Source: Thaumasiovibrio subtropicus | GTDB taxonomy: Bacteria > Pseudomonadota > Gammaproteobacteria > Enterobacterales > Vibrionaceae | DNA length: 64,000 bases | Direction: 5' to 3' | Assembly: GCF_019703835.1 (NCBI RefSeq) | Contig: NZ_AP023054.1 | Coordinates: 1,116,001-1,180,000, forward strand | Shown here: piece after piece, positions 47,652 to 56,963 of the stretch | Layout of the letters: each line of letters opens with the position of its first letter | Numbering within the stretch: the stretch's first letter is position 1 | Program-made: the position numbers and the translations under genes | The notes under the pieces: model-generated | The model's input: only the letters and a program-made list of their open reading frames with translations | Database searches by the model: none | What the model was told of the DNA's origin: nothing

Positions 47652-50600
47652 TGGAACGCGGTAAGTACCAATCCCTAACCATGATCAACTGGAACGGCTT
47701 TTTTGCCCGAACCTTTGATATCGACGATCTTGTCACCACCCTGTCTGGTGGCAATGGTGCGGGTAAATCGACCACGATGGCGGCGTTTATCACCACGTTG
47801 ATCCCAGATCAGTCACTGTTGCACTTTCGTAATACCACAGAGGCGGGGAGCTCAAATGCGTCTCGCGATAAAGGTCTGCACGGTAAACTCAAGCCGGGTG
47901 TCTGTTACTCAGCACTGGATGTGATTAACTCGAAAAATCAGCGTGTACTGTTTGGTGTAAAGCTACAACAAGTCGCGGGTCGTGATAAGAAAGTTGATAT
48001 CAAGCCATTCATTATTCAAGGCTTACCTTCTGGGGTGAACCCAACGGAAGTGTTGGTTGAGACGGTTTCGAAAACGCAAGCGCGGGTTCGTCAGTTAAAT
48101 GAAGTGAAAGCATTCGTGTCTGAGCACGAAACAGTACAGTTTAAAGCTTTTAACTCGGTCACCGAGTTTCACTCCTTTATGTTTGATTTCGGTGTTTTAC
48201 CGAAAAAGCTGCGTAACACTTCCGATCGTTCGAAGTTCTACCGCCTGATTGAAGCATCGTTGTATGGGGGTATCTCCAGTGCGATTACAAAATCACTACG
48301 AGACTATTTGTTACCGCAAAACGGCGGCGTGAAAAAAGCGTTCCAAGATATGGAAGCGGCATTGCGTGAAAACCGTATGACGCTAGAAGCGATTAAAGTC
48401 ACGCAAAATGATCGTGATCTGTTTAAGCACTTGATTAGCGAAGCAACCACCTATGTTGCCGCTGACTACATGCGTCACGCAAACGATCGCCGCACAAAAG
48501 TTGAAACGACGTTAAAGCAGCGTGCTGAACTGCAGCATCTACAAACCAGTATGTCGACGCAGTTGACTCAGTTAAACGAGATGCAGAGCGAGCTGACGCA
48601 GTTAAAAGAGGGCGAATCGCATCTTGAGGTTGACTATCAAGCCGCTTCTGATCACTTGCAACTGGTTCAAACTGCGGTTCGTCAGCAAGAGAAAATTGAA
48701 CGCTATAACGAAGATCTCATTGAGCTGAGCGAGCGCCTCGAAGAGCAGATGATGGTCGTTGAAGAAGCGAGTGAGCAACTGGCAGCCGCAGAAGAAGCGG
48801 CAATGTTCAGCGAGGAAGAGGTCGATAGCCTCAAGTCTCAACTGGCGGACTATCAACAAGCACTCGACGTACAGCAGACCCGTGCACTGCAATACCAACA
48901 GGCAGCGCAAGCTTTAGAAAAAGTGCGCCAACTGAGAGATGATGCCAGCTTGCAGGCAGAAGATGCACCAACATTAGCCAATGAGTTAAAGCAGCGTGAA
49001 TCTGCGCTCACCTCTGCACTACTGAGCAACAAGCACAAGTTGGATCTTGCGCAAGCAGCACAAAACCAGTTTGAGCAAGGACTAGCATTAGTTAAATCTA
49101 TCGCAGGTGACGTTGAGCGTAGTAAAGCGGGAGCGATTGCGCGTGAACTCGTGGTGAAAGGTCGCGAAATGCAGCGAATTAGCGATCAGTCAGAGATGCT
49201 AAAACGTCAACATGCAGAGCTAAGTCGTCAGGTTGAAACGCAGCGCCAAACGCAACAAAAAGTTGATGTTTATCAGCAACGTCATAGGGAGTGCTTAACC
49301 AACCAAACGGACGTCGAGCAAGCGCTAGAAACACAACAGTTGACCATTGAATCCTTAACCGAATCTTTAGATAGCGCAGCGGAAAAGCGCAGTCAGGTGA
49401 AGCAAGGGTTGCAAACGGTTGAGGCTGAAATTCAACAACTGACCGCTCGCGCGCCAGCTTGGATTGCAGCAAATGATGCGCTGCAACAGTTAGCATCCCA
49501 GTGTGAACAAACGCTTGCTGATAGCGAAGCTGTCATGGCAGCGATGCAAACCACCTTAGATCAAGAGCGGGAAGTTTCTTCTCGTCGAGACCACCTTAAT
49601 ACAGAAAAGCAGCGCTTAGAGCGTCAAATTGAACTGCTCGCGCAACCGGGTGGCAGTGATGATCATCGCTTGCGCAGCTTGGCTGACTCTTTAGGTGGTG
49701 TGTTACTGTCTGAAATCTACGATGACATTACCATTGACGATGCGCCTTACTTCAGTGCTATGTATGGCCCTGCTCGTCATGCGATTGTGGTTGCGGATCT
49801 TAAGGGTATCAAAGAGAAGTTGGTGGCTATCGAAGATTGTCCCGAAGATCTCTATATCATTGAAGGTGATATTGATGCCTTTGATGACAGTGTCTTTGAT
49901 GCTCAGGAGATGGAAGGGGCAGTCTGCGTTCACCTTAATGATCGTCAAATGCGTTACTCGCGTTTCCCAGAAGTACCGCTGTTTGGACGCGCTGCGCGAG
50001 AAAAACGTTTAGAAGATTTGCGAGCACAGCGAGAAGCCTTGATTGAAGATCACGCCAAAGCTTCCTTTGATTCGCAAAAACTGCAACGTCTTTACCAAAG
50101 CTTCAACCGTTTTGTGGGTACTCATCTCGCGGTTGCGTTTGACGCGGATCCTGAGCAAGCGTTGGCTACTGCGCGTGGCAAGCAGAATCAGCTAAATCGA
50201 GAGCTATCGGGTTTTGCAGAAAGCGAGTCTCAGCAACGGCAGCAATTACAGCTCGCTCGAGAAGCAGTTTCTCAGCTAAACAGTCTCGTTTCTTCTATCG
50301 ATTCACTTGCAGATGAAACCTTGAGTGCACAGCTTGAAGAGCTGGAGCAACAGCTAGTGCGATTGACGGAAGCCTCTCAATTTGTCCAGCAGCATGGGCG
50401 CAACCTGACCCAGCTTGAGCAACGCCTAAACGCACTTGATGCTGACCCAGAGCAGTTTGAGCAGTTGAAAGCCGAATATGAGGCGCAAGACAGTGCCTTA
50501 CAGGCGCTGAAGTCGACCTTGTTTGCCGTTGAAGATCTCCAAGAGCGTAAAGCGCATTTTGCTTATGCTGATGCTGTGCAGCTCTTGTCGAAAAGTGGTG

Positions 50601-52126
50601 AGCTGAATGAAGAGTTGAAGCGCAAGCTGACGACCGCCGAGTTAACACGTACCCGTTGCCGTGATCAACTTAAGCAGTTGCAGGGACAAAACAGCCAATA
50701 TAACCAATTATTGGCGTCGTTGAAGAGTGCGCATCAAGCAAAACAGGAAACGGTGCAAGAGTTTGTGCGTGAGCTGCAGGAACTGGGTGTACATGCTGAT
50801 ACGGATGCAGAAGATCGCGCACGTGAGCGGCGTGATAACTTGCAAATGCGCTTGCAGCAAAGCCGAACACGTTGCTCTGAGCTGGAGAAAGGGATTATCT
50901 CTATCGAGCTTGAACAAAAAGGTGTGCTTAAACGGCTCCGTAAACTCAACAAAGAGTATCAAGAGCTGCGTAAGTTTGTGGTGAATGCCAAAGCGGGCTG
51001 GGGCAGCGTGATGCGTCTCGCCAGAGAAAATGACGTAGAACGCCGCTTGCAGCGACGCGAAATGGCTTACATGAGTGCAGATGAACTGCGTTCGTTGTCG
51101 GATAAGGCGCTTGGTGCGTTGCGTCTTGCTGTCGCTGACAACGAAGAGTTACGTGATAGTTTGCGTCAGTCTGAAGATGCTTCACGTCCAGAACGAAAGG
51201 TCTACTTCTACATCGCTGTTTATCAACATCTGCGTGATCGTATTCGTCACGATATCATTCGAACAGATGATCCTGTCGAAGCTATCGAAGAGATGGAAGT
51301 GGAGTTGGCACGCCTCACAGAAGAGCTGACTCAGCGAGAACATCGATTGGCGATCAGTTCTGAATCGGTCGCTAATATCATTCGCAAGACTATCCAACGT
51401 GAACAGAACCGCATTCGGATGCTGAACCAAGGATTGCAAAACATCACTTTCGGTCAAGTGAATGGGGTTCGTCTGACAGTAAAAGTGCGAGAAACTCACG
51501 AGATGCTATTAGCTGGTTTGGCTGAACAGCAAGAGCAACATCAAGACTTGTTTGGGAATCCGCGTTTGACCTTCTCTGAAGCGATGGCGAAACTCTTCCA
51601 ACGTTTGAACCCGCATATTGATGTTGGTCAGCGTTCACCACAGACATTGGGTGAGGAGTTGCTGGATTATCGTAATTACCTTGAACTTGGCGTGGAAGTG
51701 AATCGCGGCAGTGATGGTTGGTTGCAAGCGGAATCTGGCGCGCTATCGACAGGTGAAGCGATCGGTACTGGCCAGTCCATCTTGCTGATGGTTGTGCAGA
51801 GTTGGGAAGAGGAGTCTCGTCGACTTCGTGGCAAAGATATTATTCCATGTCGCTTGTTGTTCCTTGATGAGGCCGCGCGTTTGGATGCTAAATCTATCTC
51901 AACACTCTTCGAGTTATGTGACCGTTTGGATATGCAGTTATTGATTGCTGCACCAGAGAATATCTCGCCTGAGAAGGGCACAACGTACAAACTAGTGCGA
52001 AAAATCTTTAAAGATCGAGAGCATGTGCATGTCGTTGGCTTAAAAGGCTTTGGACAAGAAAAAGCTGAGCAAGGCTTACTGCCTAATGCTGAGCACCCTG
52101 AGCCCATGAGCCTGAATTTGAGCTGA
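47651..52126 (+). CDS. mukB: Chromosome partition protein MukB (SMC-like ATPase)
   Basis: A 1491-residue SMC-family ATPase that compacts the chromosome and interacts with topoisomerase IV. Walker A is GGNGAGKSTT (about residues 34-43). Long Gln/Glu-rich coiled coils (about 300-640 and 840-1110) flank the hinge (about 650-790, LADSLGGVLLSEIYDDITID...). The signature region ALSTGEAIGTGQSIL and Walker B RLLFLDEAARLD lie near 1370-1420. Length is close to the E. coli 1486. Coupled to mukE. Confidence 0.98.
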   Translation: MERGKYQSLTMINWNGFFARTFDIDDLVTTLSGGNGAGKSTTMAAFITTLIPDQSLLHFRNTTEAGSSNASRDKGLHGKLKPGVCYSALDVINSKNQRVLFGVKLQQVAGRDKKVDIKPFIIQGLPSGVNPTEVLVETVSKTQARVRQLNEVKAFVSEHETVQFKAFNSVTEFHSFMFDFGVLPKKLRNTSDRSKFYRLIEASLYGGISSAITKSLRDYLLPQNGGVKKAFQDMEAALRENRMTLEAIKVTQNDRDLFKHLISEATTYVAADYMRHANDRRTKVETTLKQRAELQHLQTSMSTQLTQLNEMQSELTQLKEGESHLEVDYQAASDHLQLVQTAVRQQEKIERYNEDLIELSERLEEQMMVVEEASEQLAAAEEAAMFSEEEVDSLKSQLADYQQALDVQQTRALQYQQAAQALEKVRQLRDDASLQAEDAPTLANELKQRESALTSALLSNKHKLDLAQAAQNQFEQGLALVKSIAGDVERSKAGAIARELVVKGREMQRISDQSEMLKRQHAELSRQVETQRQTQQKVDVYQQRHRECLTNQTDVEQALETQQLTIESLTESLDSAAEKRSQVKQGLQTVEAEIQQLTARAPAWIAANDALQQLASQCEQTLADSEAVMAAMQTTLDQEREVSSRRDHLNTEKQRLERQIELLAQPGGSDDHRLRSLADSLGGVLLSEIYDDITIDDAPYFSAMYGPARHAIVVADLKGIKEKLVAIEDCPEDLYIIEGDIDAFDDSVFDAQEMEGAVCVHLNDRQMRYSRFPEVPLFGRAAREKRLEDLRAQREALIEDHAKASFDSQKLQRLYQSFNRFVGTHLAVAFDADPEQALATARGKQNQLNRELSGFAESESQQRQQLQLAREAVSQLNSLVSSIDSLADETLSAQLEELEQQLVRLTEASQFVQQHGRNLTQLEQRLNALDADPEQFEQLKAEYEAQDSALQALKSTLFAVEDLQERKAHFAYADAVQLLSKSGELNEELKRKLTTAELTRTRCRDQLKQLQGQNSQYNQLLASLKSAHQAKQETVQEFVRELQELGVHADTDAEDRARERRDNLQMRLQQSRTRCSELEKGIISIELEQKGVLKRLRKLNKEYQELRKFVVNAKAGWGSVMRLARENDVERRLQRREMAYMSADELRSLSDKALGALRLAVADNEELRDSLRQSEDASRPERKVYFYIAVYQHLRDRIRHDIIRTDDPVEAIEEMEVELARLTEELTQREHRLAISSESVANIIRKTIQREQNRIRMLNQGLQNITFGQVNGVRLTVKVRETHEMLLAGLAEQQEQHQDLFGNPRLTFSEAMAKLFQRLNPHIDVGQRSPQTLGEELLDYRNYLELGVEVNRGSDGWLQAESGALSTGEAIGTGQSILLMVVQSWEEESRRLRGKDIIPCRLLFLDEAARLDAKSISTLFELCDRLDMQLLIAAPENISPEKGTTYKLVRKIFKDREHVHVVGLKGFGQEKAEQGLLPNAEHPEPMSLNLS

Positions 52127-52144
52127 TAGCTCACAATGCCCGCC

Positions 52145-52176
52145 AAAAAAGTCCTGCCAGTGTGCAGGACTTTTTT
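52145..52176 (+). terminator. Terminator after mukB
   Basis: The stem GTCCTGC/GCAGGAC, extended by A6 and T6 arms, has a 6-base loop. It ends the cmoM-muk operon 18 bases after the stop. 52177-52301 is spacer. Confidence 0.9.
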
Positions 52177-52301
52177 GATCTCGAATCCTCTCAGCGCGTA
52201 ACTAACAGCAACTGGGTTCAATAGGTGTTGGTGCCCAGTGACATTTGACTGGTCAGAAGGTTGTCGGCGCAGTTTTTTATTCCTAACGGGAGAGATATAA
52301 G

Positions 52302-52793
52302 ATGAAATCAATACTGATGACACTCGCAGCCTTGCTTGTTACGACTTCGGTGGTGGCAGGCGGTGGAAGTTACGGCAAAAAATCACAAGATGACATCGTC
52401 ACCATTGCTGCAGGCAATGAGAATTTTTCAACCTTAGTGACAGCCGTACAAGTTGCAGGTTTGGTTGAGACGTTGCAAGGTGACGGACCTTTTACTGTCT
52501 TTGCTCCCACCGATGCAGCGTTTGCGAAGCTGCCAGAAGGGACGGTGGAGTCACTGCTGAAACCTGAAAACCGCGATAAGTTAGTTGCAATACTGACCTA
52601 CCATGTCGTGCCCGGCAAAGTCATTTCTAAAGACGTTGTCAATCTAGAGAGTGCGATGACGGTACAGGGGGACGCGGTAGACATTAGTGCAATGAATGGT
52701 ATGGTGATGGTAGACACGGCGAATGTGGTCCAAACGGATATTATGGCGTCAAACGGTGTTATTCACGTGATCGACTCAGTGATTCTGCCTTAA
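52302..52793 (+). CDS. Secreted fasciclin-domain protein
   Basis: A 163-residue protein with a signal peptide ([20 protein letters not shown]) and a single FAS1/fasciclin domain (about residues 30-160). Typical motifs are [49 protein letters not shown] and [18 protein letters not shown]1 domains mediate adhesion; bacterial single-domain members are secreted or periplasmic with unclear roles. GGGAGAG lies upstream of the ATG. It is monocistronic and is the first gene of the segment separating mukB from ldtD. Confidence 0.92.
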   Translation: MKSILMTLAALLVTTSVVAGGGSYGKKSQDDIVTIAAGNENFSTLVTAVQVAGLVETLQGDGPFTVFAPTDAAFAKLPEGTVESLLKPENRDKLVAILTYHVVPGKVISKDVVNLESAMTVQGDAVDISAMNGMVMVDTANVVQTDIMASNGVIHVIDSVILP

Positions 52794-52820
52794 CCGGATT
52801 GCGCTTTTCAACATTCGAGG

Positions 52821-52847
52821 AAACCAGCTTTTGCGGCTGGTTTTTTT
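52821..52847 (+). terminator. Terminator after the fasciclin gene
   Basis: The stem AACCAGC.../GCTGGTT with a short loop is followed by T7. 52848-53068 is AT-rich spacer with no ORF seen. Confidence 0.82.
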
Positions 52848-53068
52848 CTTTCAAATACACGATATGTCTAATTCAACTCTCTTATCTTCATTATTCTTAA
52901 AGCGCATTTTTTGATAACCCTATGTTCTGAATTGATTTACGTTTTTCGATGCGAAAAAAGCATGACTTTTTGGTTGATTTTTAATCATTTCATCATTAGT
53001 GTCTGCCCTATGTCGTAGGCGTGCAATCAAGAGATTGTAAGCAAAGTCGCAATGAGAGGGGAGCAAGA

Positions 53069-53860
53069 ATGGGTCAACACGGTTTAAGGATGAATCGATT
53101 TCTTTCAGGTATGATTTATGTCGTTATGGTGTTGTTGAGTAATGCCACATTGGCATCTAACACCACCTCGCCGACCAGCCACCTAGTGGATACCTTGGCG
53201 CTAGTTAAGCTAGAAGCCAATGAAGGCGATCGTCAGATGCAGCTGTTTCTAGGCCAAGCCTACTTGTACGGTGAAAGCGGCATTGAGAAAGACCCACTAC
53301 GCGCTTTTCACTGGCTTAAAATGGCGGCCGAAAATGATGTTAGTGTTCAGCTAATACTTGGCAAGCTTTTTCACCGCGGTGAAGGGTTGCCCAAAGATCT
53401 CGATGCTGCGTTCTATTGGTACAAGAAAGCGGCAACCTCTGGTGATATGGCCGCAATGGAAGCGGTCGCCACCTTCTATGCGACGGGTATTGTCAGGTCC
53501 GATAGTCGTTGTGAAAACGCGATAGATTGGTTTCAAGCGGCGGCAGGACAAGGATCATTAGACTCGCGCCGCAATCTTGTTTGGCTATATGCCACCTGCC
53601 CGGATGAATCGCAGCGCGATGGGGATCGTGCATTAAAAATTGCCAAGCAACTGATGGCGAGATTACCAGAAGTGGAAGCGACCGATTTTGATAATCTCGC
53701 TGCCGCTTATGCAGCGTGTGGTGAGTTTGATAAAGCCATTTACACGCAACAAAAAGCGCTGAATAGCCTCGCTGAAGAAGAGAATGATCCATCACGATTG
53801 GTCTCTTTTCAGCAGCGTTTAGAACGCTATAAACAGCATCAAATGTGGATAGACGAGTAA
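53069..53860 (+). CDS. Periplasmic Sel1-repeat protein
   Basis: I start at the ATG at 53069, which follows GGGGAGCAAGA; the frame opens at 53021. The 264-residue product has a signal peptide or anchor (about residues 8-30, ending NATLA) and at least three Sel1/TPR-like repeats (about 50-175: AYLYGESGIEKDPLRAFHWL, LFHRGEGLPKDLDAAFYWY, FYATGIVRSDSRCENAIDWF), then a TPR-like tail. Sel1 proteins scaffold protein contacts. No partner gene is adjacent. Confidence 0.85.
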   Translation: MGQHGLRMNRFLSGMIYVVMVLLSNATLASNTTSPTSHLVDTLALVKLEANEGDRQMQLFLGQAYLYGESGIEKDPLRAFHWLKMAAENDVSVQLILGKLFHRGEGLPKDLDAAFYWYKKAATSGDMAAMEAVATFYATGIVRSDSRCENAIDWFQAAAGQGSLDSRRNLVWLYATCPDESQRDGDRALKIAKQLMARLPEVEATDFDNLAAAYAACGEFDKAIYTQQKALNSLAEEENDPSRLVSFQQRLERYKQHQMWIDE

Positions 53861-53888
53861 CCTGTACGCAAGCCCAGATAGACTTAAT

Positions 53889-53945
53889 TCACCTCTAGAT
53901 GCTTGTTCAGCGACAATGTCAAAGCTTGTCATCGAGGTATAGCTT
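53889..53945. repeat. Degenerate left-end fragment of the dispersed repeat
   Basis: The segment TTCACCTCTAGATGCTTGTT, CAGCGACAATGTC and GTCATCGAGGTA aligns with the left part of the copies at 15303 and 41138 with many substitutions. It lies between the Sel1 gene and its terminator. Confidence 0.5.
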
Positions 53946-53976
53946 GTGAAAAAGCCTGCCTTTCTTTGATCTTACC

Positions 53977-54001
53977 AACGGCACTATTCGGTGCCGTTTT
54001 G
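53977..54001 (+). terminator. Terminator downstream of the Sel1 gene
   Basis: The stem AACGGCAC/GTGCCGTT with a 6-base loop is followed by T4. It lies about 115 bases past the Sel1 stop, beyond the repeat fragment. Confidence 0.78.
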
Positions 54002-54182
54002 TGTCTTACTTTTCCTAAAAACGGCTCGTACGCCGTGAAAATAGCAGCATTGTTTTTCGTGCTAGTAACGGCTGTCTTATTTTTGAACCAAAAATGAACT
54101 AACCCATAATTTTGTTAAGTGCTTTGGGTAAATGTTACGCTTGGATATTTCATTTTGTAAATTTCTTTGTTTTAATAGCCAA

Positions 54183-54197
54183 TGATAATGATTCTTA
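54183..54197 (+). promoter_or_regulatory. Fur box upstream of the imelysin operon
   Basis: TGATAATGATTCTTA matches 12 of 14 fixed positions of the Fur 7-1-7 box. It lies 33-47 bases before the imelysin start, placing it at or near the transcription start, so iron-replete repression is expected. This also argues against a start codon at 54182 that would lie within it. Confidence 0.75.
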
Positions 54198-54229
54198 TAT
54201 CTATTACTAAAGAAGAACAAGGAAGAAAC

Positions 54230-55483
54230 ATGCTCAACAAACACATGTTATGGTTGCCGCTAGGCGTTTTAGCGGCGCCCGCATTTGCTGGCACTGCCGT
54301 TACTGAAAAAGCAGTCGTCGAGCATTATGCAACGCTTGCACATGCTGTCTATGCCGATGCGTTGGCAACCTCAAAGACGCTAGATGGGGCGATTCAGCAA
54401 CTTTTAGCTAACCCAACCGATGAGACGCTTGAAAATGCAAAGCAAGCTTGGATTGCGTCCCGCGTGCCATATCAACAGTCTGAAGTTTTCCGTTTTGGTA
54501 ATGCGATTGTCGACGATTGGGAAGGACAGCTGAATGCGTGGCCGCTTGATGAAGGCTTAATTGATTATGTCGCGACGGATTATCAGCATGAAATGGGCAA
54601 TGAGGGTGCGACCGCAAATATCATTGCGAGTAACGCAGTCCAAGTCGGCAACCAGAAACTGGATGTCACTAAGATTACCCCTGAACTGCTCGCAGACTTG
54701 AACGAGATTGGTGGTTCGGAAGCCAACGTCGCAACAGGTTATCACGCCATCGAGTTCCTTCTTTGGGGACAAGATCTCAACGGCACTGATGCGGGGGCTG
54801 GTGAGCGCCCAGCGAGTGACTTTGCATTAGGTGCTGATTGTACTAATGGCCATTGTGAGCGCCGTCGCGAGTATATTGTGGCAGCGAGCCAGCTACTGCA
54901 ACATGATTTAGCGTGGATGGTCGACCAGTGGGCGCCAGAAAGGAGTGACAACTATCGTGCCGAGTTATTGGCGGATTCAACCGAGCAGGGGCTTCGTAAA
55001 ATGCTGTTTGGTATGGGCTCGCTTTCTCTTGGTGAGCTAGCCGGTGAGCGTATGAAAGTCGCGTTGGAAGCTAATTCAACCGAGGATGAACATGACTGTT
55101 TCTCAGATAACACCCACAACTCTCACTACTATAACGAACAAGGTATCTATAACGTCTACACCGGTACCTATGTGCGTACAGACGGCTCTATTCTAGAAGG
55201 CCCTGGGATTCACGCGTTAGTTGCGCAGAAAGATAATGTTGCCGCAGCTGAGATCCAAGCAGAATTTGATGCAACGCGCAGTCAAGTCTATGCCTTGAAA
55301 ACCTCAGCTGAAGAGCATGACGTATTTTTTGACCAATTGATTGCTTCAAGCAACGCAGCAGGTAACAAGCTAGTGAATACGACGATTGATAGCTTAGTGA
55401 AGCAAACGGTGGCGATTGAGCGTAGTGCAAACCTACTTGGTATTTCAAACTTAAACCCAGATACAGCCGATCACGAGTTCTAA
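54230..55483 (+). CDS. Imelysin-family iron-regulated periplasmic protein (IrpA-like)
   Basis: I start at the ATG at 54230, preceded by AAGGAAG; the frame opens at 54182 inside the Fur box. The 417-residue product has a signal peptide (MLNKHMLWLPLGVLAAPAFA) and an imelysin/peptidase M75 fold. The GxHxxE iron-binding motif is intact (GYHAIEFLLWG, about residues 170-180). An N-terminal SRVPYQQSEVFRFGN segment and GLRKMLFGMGSLS are family hallmarks. The protein is thought to bind iron or haem in the periplasm. It is the first gene of a four-gene iron-linked cluster. Confidence 0.92.
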   Translation: MLNKHMLWLPLGVLAAPAFAGTAVTEKAVVEHYATLAHAVYADALATSKTLDGAIQQLLANPTDETLENAKQAWIASRVPYQQSEVFRFGNAIVDDWEGQLNAWPLDEGLIDYVATDYQHEMGNEGATANIIASNAVQVGNQKLDVTKITPELLADLNEIGGSEANVATGYHAIEFLLWGQDLNGTDAGAGERPASDFALGADCTNGHCERRREYIVAASQLLQHDLAWMVDQWAPERSDNYRAELLADSTEQGLRKMLFGMGSLSLGELAGERMKVALEANSTEDEHDCFSDNTHNSHYYNEQGIYNVYTGTYVRTDGSILEGPGIHALVAQKDNVAAAEIQAEFDATRSQVYALKTSAEEHDVFFDQLIASSNAAGNKLVNTTIDSLVKQTVAIERSANLLGISNLNPDTADHEF

Positions 55484-55520
55484 ATTTTTGAGCGGCAGCG
55501 CGCTGTTCGCCCTTAAAACT

Positions 55521-55546
55521 GGGCCCGCAATCTGCGGGCCTTTTGT
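55521..55546 (+). terminator. Hairpin/terminator between the imelysin and di-haem genes
   Basis: The stem GGCCCGC/GCGGGCC with a 5-base loop is followed by TTTTGTCTTT. It lies within the probable operon and would make the first gene more abundant than the rest. Confidence 0.75.
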
Positions 55547-55567
55547 CTTTCTCTCTGGAATTCAGCA

Positions 55568-56953
55568 ATGTTTAAAGCACTAGGATGTACGCTTCTTTTT
55601 GTCGCTTTTACCGTCACTGCAAATACCAACACCGTTAAGAGTGGTGGTGACACAACGACGAGTAAACAAGGACCCAACGCCTTTTCTCAACCTGCAACGA
55701 ACCTCGCTCTGACCGATCGCATTGACTTTAGTGTAGGGAACAGCTTTTTTCGAAACCCTTGGGTAGCTGCTCCTGCCAGCACGGATGCACGAGATGGTTT
55801 GGGGCCACTTTTCAATACTAACGGCTGTCAAAACTGTCATATCAAAGATGGCCGTGGGCACGCGCCGCAACCGGGAGACAGTAATGCCGTTTCCTTGCTT
55901 ATTCGGCTTTCCATCCCGCCTCAAAATGCTGAGCAGGAAGCGCAGCAAGCGCGTGATGGTGTCGTCCCAGATCCGATTTATGGTGGCCAACTGCAAGACT
56001 TTTCAATACCAGGCGCTAAACCGGAAGGTCAGATAGCGATTAACTATCGCTATTTTGAAGTTGAGTTCGCTGATGGCAGTAAAGTGGAACTTCGTGAGCC
56101 GAGCTTTAAGATTGTCGACCTTAACTATGGCGATTTGCATCAGCAGATCATGATGTCACCCCGTATCGCGCCACCTATGATTGGGCTGGGGTTATTGGAA
56201 GCCATACCGGAACAGACTATTGTCGCGATTGCTGCGGCTCAACATGCGGCGGATAAGGGTGTTTCAGGTAAGCCCAACCGGGTGTGGGATGTAGAAAAAA
56301 ACGACTTTGCGCTGGGGCGTTTTGGTTGGAAAGCGGGACAGCCCACGCTAATGCAGCAAAATGCCGCCGCCTTTAACGGTGATCTGGGCTTAACGAGTCA
56401 TCTTTTCCCTATGACAGACTGCACGCCCGCTCAAAAAGCCTGCCATGAACTCCCACATGGGGGCGAGCCGGAAGTCAGTGATGAAATCCTTGAATTTGTT
56501 GAGTTCTATTCACAACACCTTGCTGTGCCGAAAAGACGCAATAGTAAAGAACCACAAGTGATTGCGGGCGAGGCCTTGTTTGCGAGTGCCAATTGTATTG
56601 CATGTCATCAAACAAATATCAAAACGGGTGAGGTGCCAGAGCGACCGGCGTTATCGAACCAAGTGATTCACCCTTACACCGACCTCTTGCTTCATGATAT
56701 GGGAGAGGGGCTCGCTGACCATCGTCCTGAGTACTTAGCGAATGGCCGAGAGTGGCGTACTGCGCCTTTATGGGGATTGGGGTACACCGACGAGGTTAAT
56801 GGGCATACGGAGTTGCTTCATGATGGACGAGCGAGAAATCCGATGGAAGCGATCTTATGGCATGGCGGCGAAGCAGAAGCGAGCAAACAGCAGGTGTTAA
56901 AGATGTCTGCATCGGAGCGTGCAGCACTATTGGCATTTTTAGACTCGCTGTAG
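55568..56953 (+). CDS. Di-haem oxidoreductase-like periplasmic cytochrome
   Basis: A 461-residue secreted protein (signal peptide about residues 1-18) with two c-type haem sites, CQNCH (87-91) and CIACH (about 343-347). It fits the DHOR/thiol-oxidoreductase-like family that accompanies imelysins in iron-regulated clusters. Other family segments are DGLGPLFNTNGC, DGRGHAPQPGD and the late TAPLWGLGYTDEV...LLHDGRA. Its substrate is unknown; a redox role in iron handling is inferred from context. It lies 84 bases after the first imelysin gene, past an attenuator hairpin. Confidence 0.88.
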   Translation: MFKALGCTLLFVAFTVTANTNTVKSGGDTTTSKQGPNAFSQPATNLALTDRIDFSVGNSFFRNPWVAAPASTDARDGLGPLFNTNGCQNCHIKDGRGHAPQPGDSNAVSLLIRLSIPPQNAEQEAQQARDGVVPDPIYGGQLQDFSIPGAKPEGQIAINYRYFEVEFADGSKVELREPSFKIVDLNYGDLHQQIMMSPRIAPPMIGLGLLEAIPEQTIVAIAAAQHAADKGVSGKPNRVWDVEKNDFALGRFGWKAGQPTLMQQNAAAFNGDLGLTSHLFPMTDCTPAQKACHELPHGGEPEVSDEILEFVEFYSQHLAVPKRRNSKEPQVIAGEALFASANCIACHQTNIKTGEVPERPALSNQVIHPYTDLLLHDMGEGLADHRPEYLANGREWRTAPLWGLGYTDEVNGHTELLHDGRARNPMEAILWHGGEAEASKQQVLKMSASERAALLAFLDSL

Positions 56954-56963
56954 GAGAAATGTG

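Noticed and set aside
53903..54097. 64-residue plus-strand ORF after the Sel1 gene
   Set aside because: Its start lies in a degenerate repeat copy and a Rho-independent terminator hairpin runs through it; there is no ribosome-binding site.
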